NCBI GenBank assembly: GCA_031392925.1
Contig: JANMVV010000452.1
Coordinates: forward strand, 1 to 36,630
Origin: JAGNNV01 sp031392925
GTDB taxonomy: Bacteria > Acidobacteriota > Vicinamibacteria > Fen-336 > JAGNNV01
Direction of reading: 5' to 3'
Length of the DNA: 36,630 bases
Numbering within the stretch: the first letter of the stretch is position 1; the number at the start of each line of letters is the position of its first letter. The notes under the pieces were generated by a model that saw nothing but the letters and a program-made list of their open reading frames with translations, made no database searches and was not told the origin of the DNA. Made by a program: the position numbers and the translations under genes. Of the stretch, positions 1 through 8,107 are shown piece by piece.

Positions 1-80
1 TCCGCCCCCTGTTCGCCGTATGAGCTCGGAACCGGGATTTCGTTGATTCTGCCAGAACAACCCGGGGTGACCGGCTCCGT

Positions 81-86
81 TACGAT
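81..86 (+). promoter_or_regulatory. -10-like hexamer TACGAT upstream of the HupE gene
   Basis: TACGAT matches TATAAT at 4 of 6 positions and lies 6 nt before the GTG start at 93. No good -35 is seen. This would give a leaderless or near-leaderless mRNA. It is an inference from spacing only. Confidence 0.3.
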
Positions 87-92
87 TGACCG

Positions 93-1205
93 GTGCCGCC
101 ACGCCTACCCGAAGAACCACGGAGGGGGAGGGCGGGGATTCGTGTCGTCTGCCTGCTGGTCAGCTTGCTCGGCGTGTCCCTCCCGGCCCTCGCCCATCAG
201 GTTCCGTTCAGCTACCTCGATCTGCATCTGCGACGGGACGCCATTGAGGGAACGCTGGTGGCCCACATCGCCGATCTCGGTCACGATCTGAGGATCGAGC
301 CCGTGGAACGCCTGCTCGATCCCGTCGTCGCCTTGCCGCAGTCGCGCGCCCTCGCGGAGATGTTCTCGCGCCGGCTCATCATGACTGTCGACGGCCGCGC
401 GGTCGTGCCGCATTGGTCCGACGTCGAGGTGGTGGCCGACCGGCAGTCCCTGCGGATACGCTTCCGGGCGCCGGTTGAGTCAGCGCCGGGCCACCTTTCC
501 GTGGAAGGAGACCTGTTCCCGTACGATCCCGGGCATCGGACATTCGTGAATGTCTACGAGGACGGCGCGCTGACCCAGGCCATTCTCGATTGGGACAACC
601 CTCGCTTCGGCTACTACGCGGGCACCACGCAGGGCCGGCTCGCGGTAGTGAAGCGATTCATTCCCGCCGGGATCGAGCATATCCTCATCGGGCCGGACCA
701 CATCCTTTTTCTCATCGGACTGCTCCTGCCCGGCGGCTCCTTCCGTCGGCTCGCCCTCATCGTGACCGCGTTCACCTTGGCGCACACCATTACGCTGTCG
801 TTGGCCGCGCTCAGCATCCTCAATCCCCCCGCGAGCTTCATCGAGCCCGCGATCGCGCTGAGCATCGTGTACGTCGGCGCCGACAACCTTTTGCGCCGCG
901 GCGGATGGGACGCCCGCGCCTGGATCGCCTTCACCTTCGGCTTCATTCATGGTTTCGGTTTCGCATACGTGCTGCGCGAGATGGATCTGCCCGCCCGGTC
1001 GCTGGGCTGGTCGCTGTTCTCGTTCAACGCGGGAGTCGAGATCGGTCAACTGCTCATCGTCCTGGCGGTCGCATCCGCGCTCGCCTCGCTGCAGTCCCGC
1101 AGTGAGGTTCTGGGGCGGCGGCTGGCCTTCGTCGGCTCCTGGGGCGTCGTCGTCGCCGGCGCCTTCTGGTACATTCAGCGGGTATTTTTCCCCGGAGGGA
1201 TTTAA
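93..1205 (+). CDS. HupE/UreJ-family integral membrane protein (putative metal permease)
   Basis: The protein has 370 aa. A signal-like hydrophobic segment at about residues 16-34 ends in ALA before HQ, followed by an extracytoplasmic beta-rich region (about 36-190) and a multi-span membrane domain (about 190-370). The start of the membrane domain carries the motif IEHILIGPDHILFL (His196, His203) and a further His231, typical of the HupE/UreJ_2 family. HupE relatives are linked to nickel or cobalt uptake; the substrate here is not shown by the sequence and no hydrogenase or urease gene is present. The GTG start is 6 nt after a TACGAT hexamer (81-86), suggesting a short or absent leader. Its stop overlaps the next start as TAATG, so it forms an operon with the MBL-fold gene. 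Confidence 0.8.
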   Translation: MPPRLPEEPRRGRAGIRVVCLLVSLLGVSLPALAHQVPFSYLDLHLRRDAIEGTLVAHIADLGHDLRIEPVERLLDPVVALPQSRALAEMFSRRLIMTVDGRAVVPHWSDVEVVADRQSLRIRFRAPVESAPGHLSVEGDLFPYDPGHRTFVNVYEDGALTQAILDWDNPRFGYYAGTTQGRLAVVKRFIPAGIEHILIGPDHILFLIGLLLPGGSFRRLALIVTAFTLAHTITLSLAALSILNPPASFIEPAIALSIVYVGADNLLRRGGWDARAWIAFTFGFIHGFGFAYVLREMDLPARSLGWSLFSFNAGVEIGQLLIVLAVASALASLQSRSEVLGRRLAFVGSWGVVVAGAFWYIQRVFFPGGI

Positions 1206-2098
1206 TGAGACGAACGACAGTGTTGGGCCTGCTTGTTCTGGCCGGGGCTTTACCCGCAGTCATGGCGCAGCCGCCGGCGGCAAACGCACCGAAGGTCATC
1301 GATGCCGAGAAGGTAAGGGACAACCTCTGGGTCCTGCGCGGCGGCGGCGGCAACACGGCGGTCTTCGTCACTGCGGATGGGGTCACCGTGGTCGACGCCA
1401 AGAACCCGGGCTGGGGCAAGCCGATCCTCGACAAGATCAAGGAACTGACACCCAAACCGGTGACCACCCTGATCAACACCCACACCCACGGGGATCATGT
1501 GGGCGGCAATGTGGAATTCCCGGCCACGGTCGAAGTGATCGCCCAGGAAAACACCAAGGCCAACATGGAGAAGATGAAGATCTTCACGGACAGCCACGGC
1601 GCGGGCCTGGCCAAGAAGACGTTTAAGGACAAGATGACGCTCGGCGCGGGCGCCGATCAGATCGACCTGTATTACTTCGGGCGCGGGCACACGAATGGCG
1701 ATGCCTGGGTGGTTTTCAAGGCGCTCCGCATCGCGCACGCGGGCGACATCTTCGCGGGCAAGCAGGTACCGCTGATCGACGAGGCCAATGGAGGGTCGAT
1801 GATGGAAATCCCGACGACTCTCATGAATGCCTACTCCGGCCTGAAGGACGTGGACATGATCATCAACGGGCACAGCGCGGCGCAGACCGCCTGGTCCGAC
1901 CTCAAGGAATACGCGGAGTTCAACAAGGATCTGGTGGCGTGGATGCAGGAGCAGCTCAAGGCCGGCAAGACCCCCGAACAGGCCGCGGCCGAGTGGAAGC
2001 TTCCCGAGAAATACAAGGGCTACAACCCGGCCGTGGGGGCGCTTTTCGGCGGCATGGCGGGGAGGATCCAGACCCTCGCGAACGAGATGAAGAAGTAG
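1205..2098 (+). CDS. Secreted metallo-beta-lactamase-fold hydrolase
   Basis: This is a 297-aa protein with an N-terminal signal peptide (about 1-21, ending near VMAQ). It is an MBL-fold protein with the metal-binding motif HTHGDH (His93, His95, Asp97, His98), GHTNGD (His162), an Asp in AHAGD (about 181) and a final His in INGHSA (about 223). These are the ligands of a binuclear metal centre. The family includes class B beta-lactamases and many esterases or thioesterases; the short loops and lack of further motifs give no substrate. The C-terminal 60 residues form a helical tail (PEQAAAEWKLPEKYKGY). The start codon overlaps the stop of the HupE gene (TAATG), indicating translational coupling. 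An exported hydrolase is likely; a beta-lactamase role is not supported specifically. Confidence 0.88.
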   Translation: MRRTTVLGLLVLAGALPAVMAQPPAANAPKVIDAEKVRDNLWVLRGGGGNTAVFVTADGVTVVDAKNPGWGKPILDKIKELTPKPVTTLINTHTHGDHVGGNVEFPATVEVIAQENTKANMEKMKIFTDSHGAGLAKKTFKDKMTLGAGADQIDLYYFGRGHTNGDAWVVFKALRIAHAGDIFAGKQVPLIDEANGGSMMEIPTTLMNAYSGLKDVDMIINGHSAAQTAWSDLKEYAEFNKDLVAWMQEQLKAGKTPEQAAAEWKLPEKYKGYNPAVGALFGGMAGRIQTLANEMKK

Positions 2099-2127
2099 GT
2101 CCCCGCGCAGGCCTGGGGGGACGCCGG

Positions 2128-2420
2128 CTAGTGAGTCAGGCCGTAGATCATGTAGTTGACGCCCATCTTGTAGGCGTCGTTGGTGAGATCGATCGGTGCG
2201 TAAGTGCCCGTGTCCGACCACACCCTGAAACGCTTTTTTGGGTCGTTGTCTTCGACGATCCCCTGGTAGGTTGACGGCGTCCCGCGTCCCCCATAGCCAA
2301 ACCCACGCGGGAACGAGCCCCGCCCGCCCGCTCCTCCCCGGCCGCGTGGAGGCTCGGCGATCTTGAAAAAAGAGTCCCAATCGACTCCAGCGGGAGCATC
2401 CTGATTCCAGGTTGCGGGAG
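2128..2420 (-). pseudogene. C-terminal remnant of a DUF4159-like protein
   Basis: Directly after the LptFG stop, in another frame, about 90 codons read as convincing protein: WNQDAPAGVDWDSFFKI, a Gly/Arg-rich stretch, PSTYQGIVEDNDPKKRFRV, then NDAYKMGVNYMIYGLTH and a TAG stop (2128-2130). The ending resembles the C-terminus of DUF4159 proteins (AYxxGVNYxxYxxTH). No ATG, GTG or TTG start precedes it in frame before it enters the LptFG coding region, and the rest of the domain (normally about 200 aa) is missing. I read it as a truncated remnant rather than a gene. The left boundary is set at the LptFG stop. The family assignment is from memory of the motif and is only moderately sure. Confidence 0.5.
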
Positions 2421-4751
2421 TTAAGTGTCGAGGCTCAGAACCAGCAGCGAGCCCAGACCCACGAACATCAGGTTCGGCGCCCAGGCCGCGAGCATCGGCG
2501 GCAGATAGCCGTACTTTCCAAGCGCCTCCGAGAACACGAATCCCACCTGATAGAACGCGGCGAGGGAGAGCGCGATGCCCACGCCGAAGAGCGCGCCTCG
2601 CTTGCCCACGAACATCGAGAAGGGAAGACCCACGAAGGCCATCACCAGGCACATGGCCGGGTAGGAGACCTTGTGATGGAGGCCCAGGCGAAGGGGGGTA
2701 CCGTCGAGGCCCAGTCCCTCTATCGACTCGATGTGGGTCCGGAGGTCGGCGAACGACAGCTCGTCGGCGGTCCGTTCCTCCTTCTTGAAGTAGGTGGGCG
2801 GGTCGATCTCGGCCGAACGGACGGTTTCGATGACGCGGTCGGCGGCACTCCCGCCCGTGAACGTACGCCGGAATCCCTTGGAGAGTTCGTAGACCTTTCC
2901 GTCCCAGCGCACCTCGTCCGCCATCAGGTGCTCGCGCAGGGTCCAGCTCTTGGGATCGATGTCCAGCACGGACAAGCCGCGGAAGATCACGCTCCCCGCT
3001 TCGGTGGACGGCGCGATCTGGTTGTACGAGTAAAAGCGTCCGTCGGAGCCGAGCGCCATCCGACGGTCCAGCGCGGAATTCGAGCGCGGCGGGCGACCCT
3101 TGATGACATCATGCTCTCTCTGGGCAAGACGCTTGTAAGGCGGAACCAGCGAGTCATTCCCCACGAACATCAGGACCGACACGGCCGCTGCGATGACGAG
3201 GCCAGGCACGCCGATCCTGTAGATACTGATCCCGGTGGCCTTCATGGCCGTGATCTCGTTCTGTCGCGCCATGATTCCGTAGGTGGCGAGGGTCGCGATC
3301 AGCACGGCCATGGGCAGGATCTGGCTGAAGAGGTAGAAGGGCATGTTGTAGGCGAAGTAGCTCAGCACCGTGGCGCCTTTGACGTGATTCTGCTGGACGT
3401 CGTCCAGCAGATCCATGAATTCAAGAAGCACCGGAAGGATGAGGAGCGCCACGGTGGCGAGCACCAGCATGCGGACGAACTCGCGGCCGATATAGCGGTC
3501 CAGGACTCCGACCACGTGGGCGCTGATCGTCGACCCCTGCCTCGAACCGGCGCGCCGCTTCGACGAGAACCAATCCGTGAACCAGTGCGCGAGATTTACG
3601 AAGCTGAACGGATCCACCGTACCCTCGCGACGAGCACGGAAGAGCAGGTAGGCGGCCATCGTGCCCAGGATGATGTTGGCCGCCCACACCGCGATCCCCG
3701 GCGGGAATGCCCTCGTGTCTCCGGCCTGTTCGCCCAGCCGGGCGAGCACGTAATAGACGAAGATGACCGCGATGGCGAGGCCAAAGGCGGACTGCTTCGA
3801 ATCGCGCCGGCCGCCCAGCATGAGCGCCAGCCCCAGGACCGCGAAGACCAGGGGGACCACGGAGAGGGCGTACTTCTTGTGGTACTCGACCAGATAGCGA
3901 GCCGCCTCTGCCTCGTTGCCTTCCTTTTGAAAGCGGGCGATCTGGGTGAGAAGCATCTCCGGCGTCATTTCGCGATCGCCGCGTGAGAGCGGCAGGTCGG
4001 GAAAGATCTGACCGAAGTCGATGGGGAACCTGCCTTTCGCGAACCGCTGAAAGTCGTAGGTCTTGCGCTCGACCACATCGAAGGAATAGGCGCTGCCGGA
4101 CTCGAGCTCCAATTCAACCCGTTTCTCGGCCTTGTTGATCGACAATTCGCCTCGCCGGGCCAGCCACACGCGCGGCCGGCCGGCGTCCTGCCGGTCGATG
4201 ATCAATGCGTCCTTCCACACCCCCGTGCCGGTCTCGACGTCGGTGAGGTAGAGCGACCGCTGGGGCAGCAGATCCTCGATGAAGACCCGCGGTTTCACAC
4301 TCTGGGCCCTCGAAATCGCGAGCGCGAACGCGGTCTCACGGTAGGTCTGATTCGCGTCCGGGACCCAGTACGCGTGGACGTAATACGTCGCCCCGGTAGC
4401 GAGAAGGCCGAGGAGCATGAGGGCCCGGAGCAGAAAGAGCGGCGACACCCCAACCGCCTGCATGGCGATGAGTTCGCTCTCGCTCGCAAGCCGCCCCAGC
4501 CCGACCAGCACCGCCAGCAGGAAGGCCATGGGTATGGTCAGAGCAAGGAAGCTCGGGAGGATGTTGAAGATGAGCTTGCCGATCACCGTCCAGGTGGCGC
4601 TCTTCCCGACCAGGAGGTCGGAAATGTCCGCCAGATGCGGGATCAGCAGGACGAAGGTGAACAGGACGAGCCCGATGAGGAACGGGGAAGCCACCTCTCG
4701 CAGCACGTACCGATCGAGGATGGTCGGTCGGAGGATCAGCTTCGGCTTCAT
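2421..4751 (-). CDS. Fused LptF-LptG lipopolysaccharide export permease
   Basis: This 776-aa protein contains two consecutive YjgP/YjgQ (LptF/LptG) permease units. The first starts at ILDRYVLREVASPFLIGLVLF (about residue 11) and ends in a run of TM helices at about 310-390 (KKYALSVVPLVFAVLGLALML). The second begins again with VLDRYIGREFVRMLVLATVAL (about 430) and ends with LGLHHKVSYPAMCLVMAFVGLPFSM and more TM helices. Each unit has the family plan of TMs, a periplasmic beta-jellyroll and TMs. LptF and LptG are normally separate subunits of the LptB2FG transporter that extracts LPS from the inner membrane, so one chain here may supply both. ATG at 4751 is chosen because family similarity starts just after it; TACGAT (minus strand, 4762-4767) is 10 nt upstream. 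It is divergent from queD. Confidence 0.9.
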   Translation of the reverse strand: MKPKLILRPTILDRYVLREVASPFLIGLVLFTFVLLIPHLADISDLLVGKSATWTVIGKLIFNILPSFLALTIPMAFLLAVLVGLGRLASESELIAMQAVGVSPLFLLRALMLLGLLATGATYYVHAYWVPDANQTYRETAFALAISRAQSVKPRVFIEDLLPQRSLYLTDVETGTGVWKDALIIDRQDAGRPRVWLARRGELSINKAEKRVELELESGSAYSFDVVERKTYDFQRFAKGRFPIDFGQIFPDLPLSRGDREMTPEMLLTQIARFQKEGNEAEAARYLVEYHKKYALSVVPLVFAVLGLALMLGGRRDSKQSAFGLAIAVIFVYYVLARLGEQAGDTRAFPPGIAVWAANIILGTMAAYLLFRARREGTVDPFSFVNLAHWFTDWFSSKRRAGSRQGSTISAHVVGVLDRYIGREFVRMLVLATVALLILPVLLEFMDLLDDVQQNHVKGATVLSYFAYNMPFYLFSQILPMAVLIATLATYGIMARQNEITAMKATGISIYRIGVPGLVIAAAVSVLMFVGNDSLVPPYKRLAQREHDVIKGRPPRSNSALDRRMALGSDGRFYSYNQIAPSTEAGSVIFRGLSVLDIDPKSWTLREHLMADEVRWDGKVYELSKGFRRTFTGGSAADRVIETVRSAEIDPPTYFKKEERTADELSFADLRTHIESIEGLGLDGTPLRLGLHHKVSYPAMCLVMAFVGLPFSMFVGKRGALFGVGIALSLAAFYQVGFVFSEALGKYGYLPPMLAAWAPNLMFVGLGSLLVLSLDT

Positions 4752-4761
4752 CGAAGCTGAA

Positions 4762-4767
4762 ATCGTA
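4762..4767 (-). promoter_or_regulatory. -10-like hexamer TACGAT upstream of the LptFG gene
   Basis: On the minus strand TACGAT ends 10 nt before the ATG at 4751 in the 57-bp divergent gap with queD. No convincing -35 is seen, so support is weak. Confidence 0.25.
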
Positions 4768-4792
4768 GCAGGCGACTCTGACTCCTGCCCTA

Positions 4793-4798
4793 TTAGAA
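4793..4798 (+). promoter_or_regulatory. -10-like hexamer TAGAAT upstream of queD
   Basis: TAGAAT matches the -10 consensus at 5 of 6 positions and ends 10 nt before the TTG start of queD. Transcription would begin only a few bases before the start codon. The -35 region is poor. Confidence 0.35.
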
Positions 4799-4808
4799 TC
4801 GCGGTCCA

Positions 4809-5246
4809 TTGAGCATTCAGGTAGTTCGCCGAATCCATTTCAGCGCCGGGCATCGCCTCGTCGGCCACGAGGGTGCCTGCGCCTATCTGCACGGACACAA
4901 CTACGTGGTGTTCATTCACGCCTCCGGCGATCTGGACTCGGTCGGCCGGGTGATCGACTTCGCGGTCCTCAAAGAGCGGGTCGGCGGATGGATCCTGGAG
5001 AACTGGGATCACGGTTTCATCGTGGCCGCTCATGACGACGATGCCCGTCGGGCCATCGCCGCGTTTTCGAGCGGCGGCCTGAAGCAGAAGACCTTCGTCC
5101 TCGACCGGAATCCGACCGCCGAGAACATCGCCCAGTTTCTGGCCACCGATGTATCTCCAAGGGTGCTGCAGGGTACGGGGGTGAAAGTCGTGAAGATCGT
5201 GGTCCAGGAGACCGAGAACTGTTTCGCCGAATGCGTGGTCGAGTGA
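4809..5246 (+). CDS. queD: 6-carboxy-5,6,7,8-tetrahydropterin synthase QueD
   Basis: The protein has 145 aa, the usual QueD/PTPS length. Zinc ligands are visible as His15 (FSAGHRL) and His28, His30 (LHGHNY), with the catalytic Cys24 in GACAY and the glutamate motif QETENCFAE near the C-terminus. QueD converts dihydroneopterin triphosphate to 6-carboxytetrahydropterin, the second step to preQ0 and queuosine. The start is TTG, the first start after the divergent gap, giving MSIQVVRRIHF. It overlaps queE, the next enzyme of the pathway. QueC and QueF are not in the window. Confidence 0.93.
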   Translation: MSIQVVRRIHFSAGHRLVGHEGACAYLHGHNYVVFIHASGDLDSVGRVIDFAVLKERVGGWILENWDHGFIVAAHDDDARRAIAAFSSGGLKQKTFVLDRNPTAENIAQFLATDVSPRVLQGTGVKVVKIVVQETENCFAECVVE

Positions 5247-5893
5247 GCGGCCCGGTCAAGAAGGCCCGGGCCGCGAGGCCCTACACGGTCAACGAGATCT
5301 TCTTCTCCCTTCAGGGCGAGGGGGCGCGAGCGGGCACACCCAACCTCTTCGTCCGCTTCTCCGGCTGCAACATGCGCTGCGACGTGAAGGCGGGGAAGCT
5401 CTCGCCCGGCGGATTCGCCTGCGATACCGAGTTCGAGTCAGGTCATCCCATGAGCGCGGCGCAGATTCTCGTTTCGGCATTGAAACTGGCGCCCTCGGGG
5501 GGCGTCGGCGTGATCTTCACGGGCGGTGAGCCCGCGCTTCAGCTGGACAAACCGCTGGTCGATTCCATGCGCAAGGCCGGGTTCGGACCGCTGTGCATCG
5601 AGACAAATGGCACCATCGATGTCGCGCCACTGGGCCTGGACTGGATCTCGCTAAGCCCGAAAGTCGCCGAACACGCCCTCCGCGTGCCGGCCTGCTCCGA
5701 GGTCCGGTACGTGCGCGGCTATGGGCAGGGAATTCCTCGGCCGCGGGCACAGGCGGGGCGCAAGTTCATCTCGCCCGCGTTTTCCGGCGAGTCGCTCGAT
5801 GCCGACACCCTTCGTTGGTGCGTCGATCTGGTGAAGGCCAACCCCGAGTGGGCTCTCTCCGTGCAGCAGCACAAGACGTGGGGAATCCGCTAG
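5231..5893 (+). CDS. queE: 7-carboxy-7-deazaguanine synthase QueE (radical SAM)
   Basis: The protein has about 220 aa. The N-terminus has the QueE signature (YTVNEIFFSLQGEGARAGTPNLFVRFSGC), then FSGCNMRC and FACDTEF, giving three cluster cysteines spaced CX3C and X13C. This is not the CX3CX2C of classical radical SAM enzymes, but variant spacings with an insert before CDT are known in QueE. FTGGEPALQ is the SAM-binding GGE motif. The enzyme contracts the pterin ring to CDG. The ATG at 5231 overlaps queD by 16 bp; a GTG at 5243 overlapping as GTGA is an alternative start and would remove four residues. It works directly after QueD. Confidence 0.92.
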   Translation: MRGRVSGPVKKARAARPYTVNEIFFSLQGEGARAGTPNLFVRFSGCNMRCDVKAGKLSPGGFACDTEFESGHPMSAAQILVSALKLAPSGGVGVIFTGGEPALQLDKPLVDSMRKAGFGPLCIETNGTIDVAPLGLDWISLSPKVAEHALRVPACSEVRYVRGYGQGIPRPRAQAGRKFISPAFSGESLDADTLRWCVDLVKANPEWALSVQQHKTWGIR

Positions 5894-5938
5894 GCGCCGG
5901 AGTCGCCTGTCCGGCGTCGCGTCGGCCGATTCCAAAAG

Positions 5939-5944
5939 TACAAT
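5939..5944 (+). promoter_or_regulatory. -10-like hexamer TACAAT upstream of acs
   Basis: TACAAT (5 of 6 to consensus) ends 6 nt before the ATG of the acetyl-CoA synthetase gene. The expected start of transcription is at or next to the A of ATG, which suggests a leaderless mRNA. No good -35 is seen. Confidence 0.4.
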
Positions 5945-5950
5945 CAGGCC

Positions 5951-7909
5951 ATGTCAGAGATCCATACATTTCTCAAGGAAGCACGGCTGTTCCCGCCACC
6001 GCCCGCCTTCGCCGATAAGGCCCACATCAAGCACCTCGAAGAGTATCGGGAGATCTACGCGAGAAGCATCAACGACCCCGAGGGCTTCTGGGCCGAACAG
6101 GCCGAGACTCTGACCTGGCGGGAGAGGTGGCACACCGTGCTCGATTGGAAAGTGCCCTTCGCGCAGTGGTTCGTGGGCGGGAAGATCAATCTCTCCGAGA
6201 ACTGTCTCGATCGCCATGCCTCCACCTGGCGCAAGAACAAGGCCGCGATCATCTGGGAGGGTGAGCCCGGGGAGACCCGCGTGGTCACCTACGGGGAGCT
6301 TCTCCGCGAGGTCTGCAAGTTCGCGAATGTCCTGAAGTCCCTCGGTGTGGGCAAGGGCGACCGGGTCGGCATCTACCTTCCCATGATCCCGGAGGCTGCG
6401 GTCGCCATGCTCGCGTGCGCCCGCATTGGCGCGGTCCACAGCGTGGTCTTCGGGGGATTCTCAGCGGAGGCGGTGAGCGACCGCATGAACGACGCCGAGG
6501 CCAAGGTGATCATCACCGCGGATGGCGCGTGTCGGCGGGGAAGCATCGTGCATCTCAAGGCGAACGTCGACGCTGCCTGTCCATCTATTCCGAGCGTCAC
6601 CAAGGTGGTGGTCGTCCGTCGCACCGGCGAGACCATAGAGATGACGGGTGGCCGGGACATCTGGTACCACGAGGCTATGGCCCTGGCCTCGGCGACCTGC
6701 CGCCCGGAACCTCTCGATTCCGAGCATCCTCTCTTTATCCTCTACACCTCGGGCACCACGGGCAAACCGAAGGGCGTCCAGCATTCGACCGCGGGCTATC
6801 TCCTCCAGACCACGATGACCTCGAAGTATGTATTCGACCTCAAGGAAGAAGACACGTACTTCTGTACGGCCGATGTCGGGTGGGTCACGGGCCACAGCTA
6901 CGTGGTCTATGGGCCGCTCGCGAACGGCGCCACATCGGTGATGTACGAGGGCGCGCCCAACTTCCCGAAGCCCGACCGGCTTTGGGACATCATCGAACGC
7001 CACCGCGTCAGCATCTTCTATACCGCGCCGACGGCGATTCGGTCCTTCGTCCGCCAGGGCGACGACTGGCCGAACGCGCACGACCTGACCTCGCTGCGGC
7101 TGCTGGGCACGGTTGGCGAACCCATCAATCCCGAAGCCTGGATGTGGTATCACCGGGTCATCGGCGGCGAGCGCTGCCCGATCGTCGACACCTGGTGGCA
7201 GACCGAAACCGGCGCGATCATGATCACTCCGCTCCCGGGCGCCACGCCCACGAAACCGGGGTCCGGAACCCTCCCATTCTTTGGCATCCTTCCGGAGGTC
7301 GTAGACAAGGAGGGAAAGAAGGTGCCCGCCGGTGAGGGGGGCTTCCTGGTCATACGGAAGCCGTGGCCGTCCATGCTGCGCACCGTGTTCCGCGACCCGG
7401 ACCGGTATGTCGAGCAGTACTGGAAGCGCTTCCCAGGGTCATACTTCACCGGCGACGGCGCCCGCGAGGACAAAGACGGCTACTTCTGGATCATGGGCCG
7501 GGTGGACGACGTGGTGAACGTGGCCGGACACCGCCTCGGGACAATGGAGGTCGAGAGCGCTCTGGTCTCTCATCACAGGGTCGCCGAAGCCGCCGTGGTC
7601 GCCCGGCCAGACGAACTCAAGGGTCAGGCCCTGTGCGCCTTCGTCACCTTGAAATCAGGCGCGGGCGGGGCCGACGCTTTCGCCATCGAGGCCATGAAGG
7701 AGGAGTTGAAGTCTCATGTGGCCCGAGAAATCGGACCGATCGCCAAACCGGACGACATCCGATTCACGGACGCCCTGCCGAAGACCCGCAGTGGAAAGAT
7801 CATGAGACGACTTCTCCGGGACATCGCGGCCGGATCCCAGACCATGGGAGACACGACTACGCTAGAGGACTTCTCAGTCCTGGCCAAGCTCCGTGAAGAC
7901 GAGGAGTAG
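5951..7909 (+). CDS. acs: Acetyl-CoA synthetase (AMP-forming)
   Basis: The protein has 652 aa, the standard length of bacterial Acs. It has the adenylate-forming P-loop YTSGTTGKPKG (about residues 262-272), the Acs-specific DVGWVTGHSY, the DTWWQTETG A5 motif, YFTGDGA and the hinge GRVDDVVNVAGHRLGTMEVE. The C-terminal KTRSGKIMRRLLR (lysine at about 614) is the motif whose lysine is reversibly acetylated in this family. The reaction is acetate + ATP + CoA to acetyl-CoA. It is cytoplasmic. It follows queE by 57 bp and probably has its own promoter. No sign of truncation. Confidence 0.97.
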   Translation: MSEIHTFLKEARLFPPPPAFADKAHIKHLEEYREIYARSINDPEGFWAEQAETLTWRERWHTVLDWKVPFAQWFVGGKINLSENCLDRHASTWRKNKAAIIWEGEPGETRVVTYGELLREVCKFANVLKSLGVGKGDRVGIYLPMIPEAAVAMLACARIGAVHSVVFGGFSAEAVSDRMNDAEAKVIITADGACRRGSIVHLKANVDAACPSIPSVTKVVVVRRTGETIEMTGGRDIWYHEAMALASATCRPEPLDSEHPLFILYTSGTTGKPKGVQHSTAGYLLQTTMTSKYVFDLKEEDTYFCTADVGWVTGHSYVVYGPLANGATSVMYEGAPNFPKPDRLWDIIERHRVSIFYTAPTAIRSFVRQGDDWPNAHDLTSLRLLGTVGEPINPEAWMWYHRVIGGERCPIVDTWWQTETGAIMITPLPGATPTKPGSGTLPFFGILPEVVDKEGKKVPAGEGGFLVIRKPWPSMLRTVFRDPDRYVEQYWKRFPGSYFTGDGAREDKDGYFWIMGRVDDVVNVAGHRLGTMEVESALVSHHRVAEAAVVARPDELKGQALCAFVTLKSGAGGADAFAIEAMKEELKSHVAREIGPIAKPDDIRFTDALPKTRSGKIMRRLLRDIAAGSQTMGDTTTLEDFSVLAKLREDEE

Positions 7910-8054
7910 TTTCGGGCGGGTTGCCGCACCCTGGGCGAATTGGCGTCGGTCGGGCCGATCAAGTCGGTCTGGGGAATCGATTTACGAGACGGAGCGAGGT
8001 AGCCAGCCAAGGCGGAATGTGCTGGGGCACTACCAAGGCTCATTTTTAGGGACT
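7910..8054. other. Intergenic region between acs and the dif site
   Basis: No gene is seen. The heptamer CCAAGGC occurs twice as a direct repeat (near 8005 and 8032). No stem followed by a T run is found that would end acs transcription. Confidence 0.4.
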
Positions 8055-8107
8055 TATCTTATCGGGCACATCGCCATGGAAGGCAATGCGGTGTGTCCGA
8101 TAAGATA
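8055..8107. repeat. 20-bp hairpin made of two inverted XerC-type half-sites
   Basis: Positions 8055-8074 pair with 8088-8107 over 20 bp without a gap, counting two G-T wobbles, with a 13-nt loop. The right arm contains the XerC-side arm and four bases of the centre of the dif site at 8093-8120. The left arm is the same half-site in opposite orientation (on the minus strand GTGCCCGATAA followed by GATA). The left copy has no XerD arm. No T run follows, so it is not an ordinary terminator. Confidence 0.75.

Noticed and set aside
1205..2098. Class B beta-lactamase (antibiotic resistance)
   Set aside because: Only the general MBL metal motif is present; genomic context with HupE and lack of resistance genes give no support for a resistance role.
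2412..3986. Long plus-strand reading frame of 524 codons opposite LptFG
   Set aside because: It is the shadow of the LptFG gene; the protein is rich in His, Arg, Glu and Asp from GC-biased antisense codons and has no domain.
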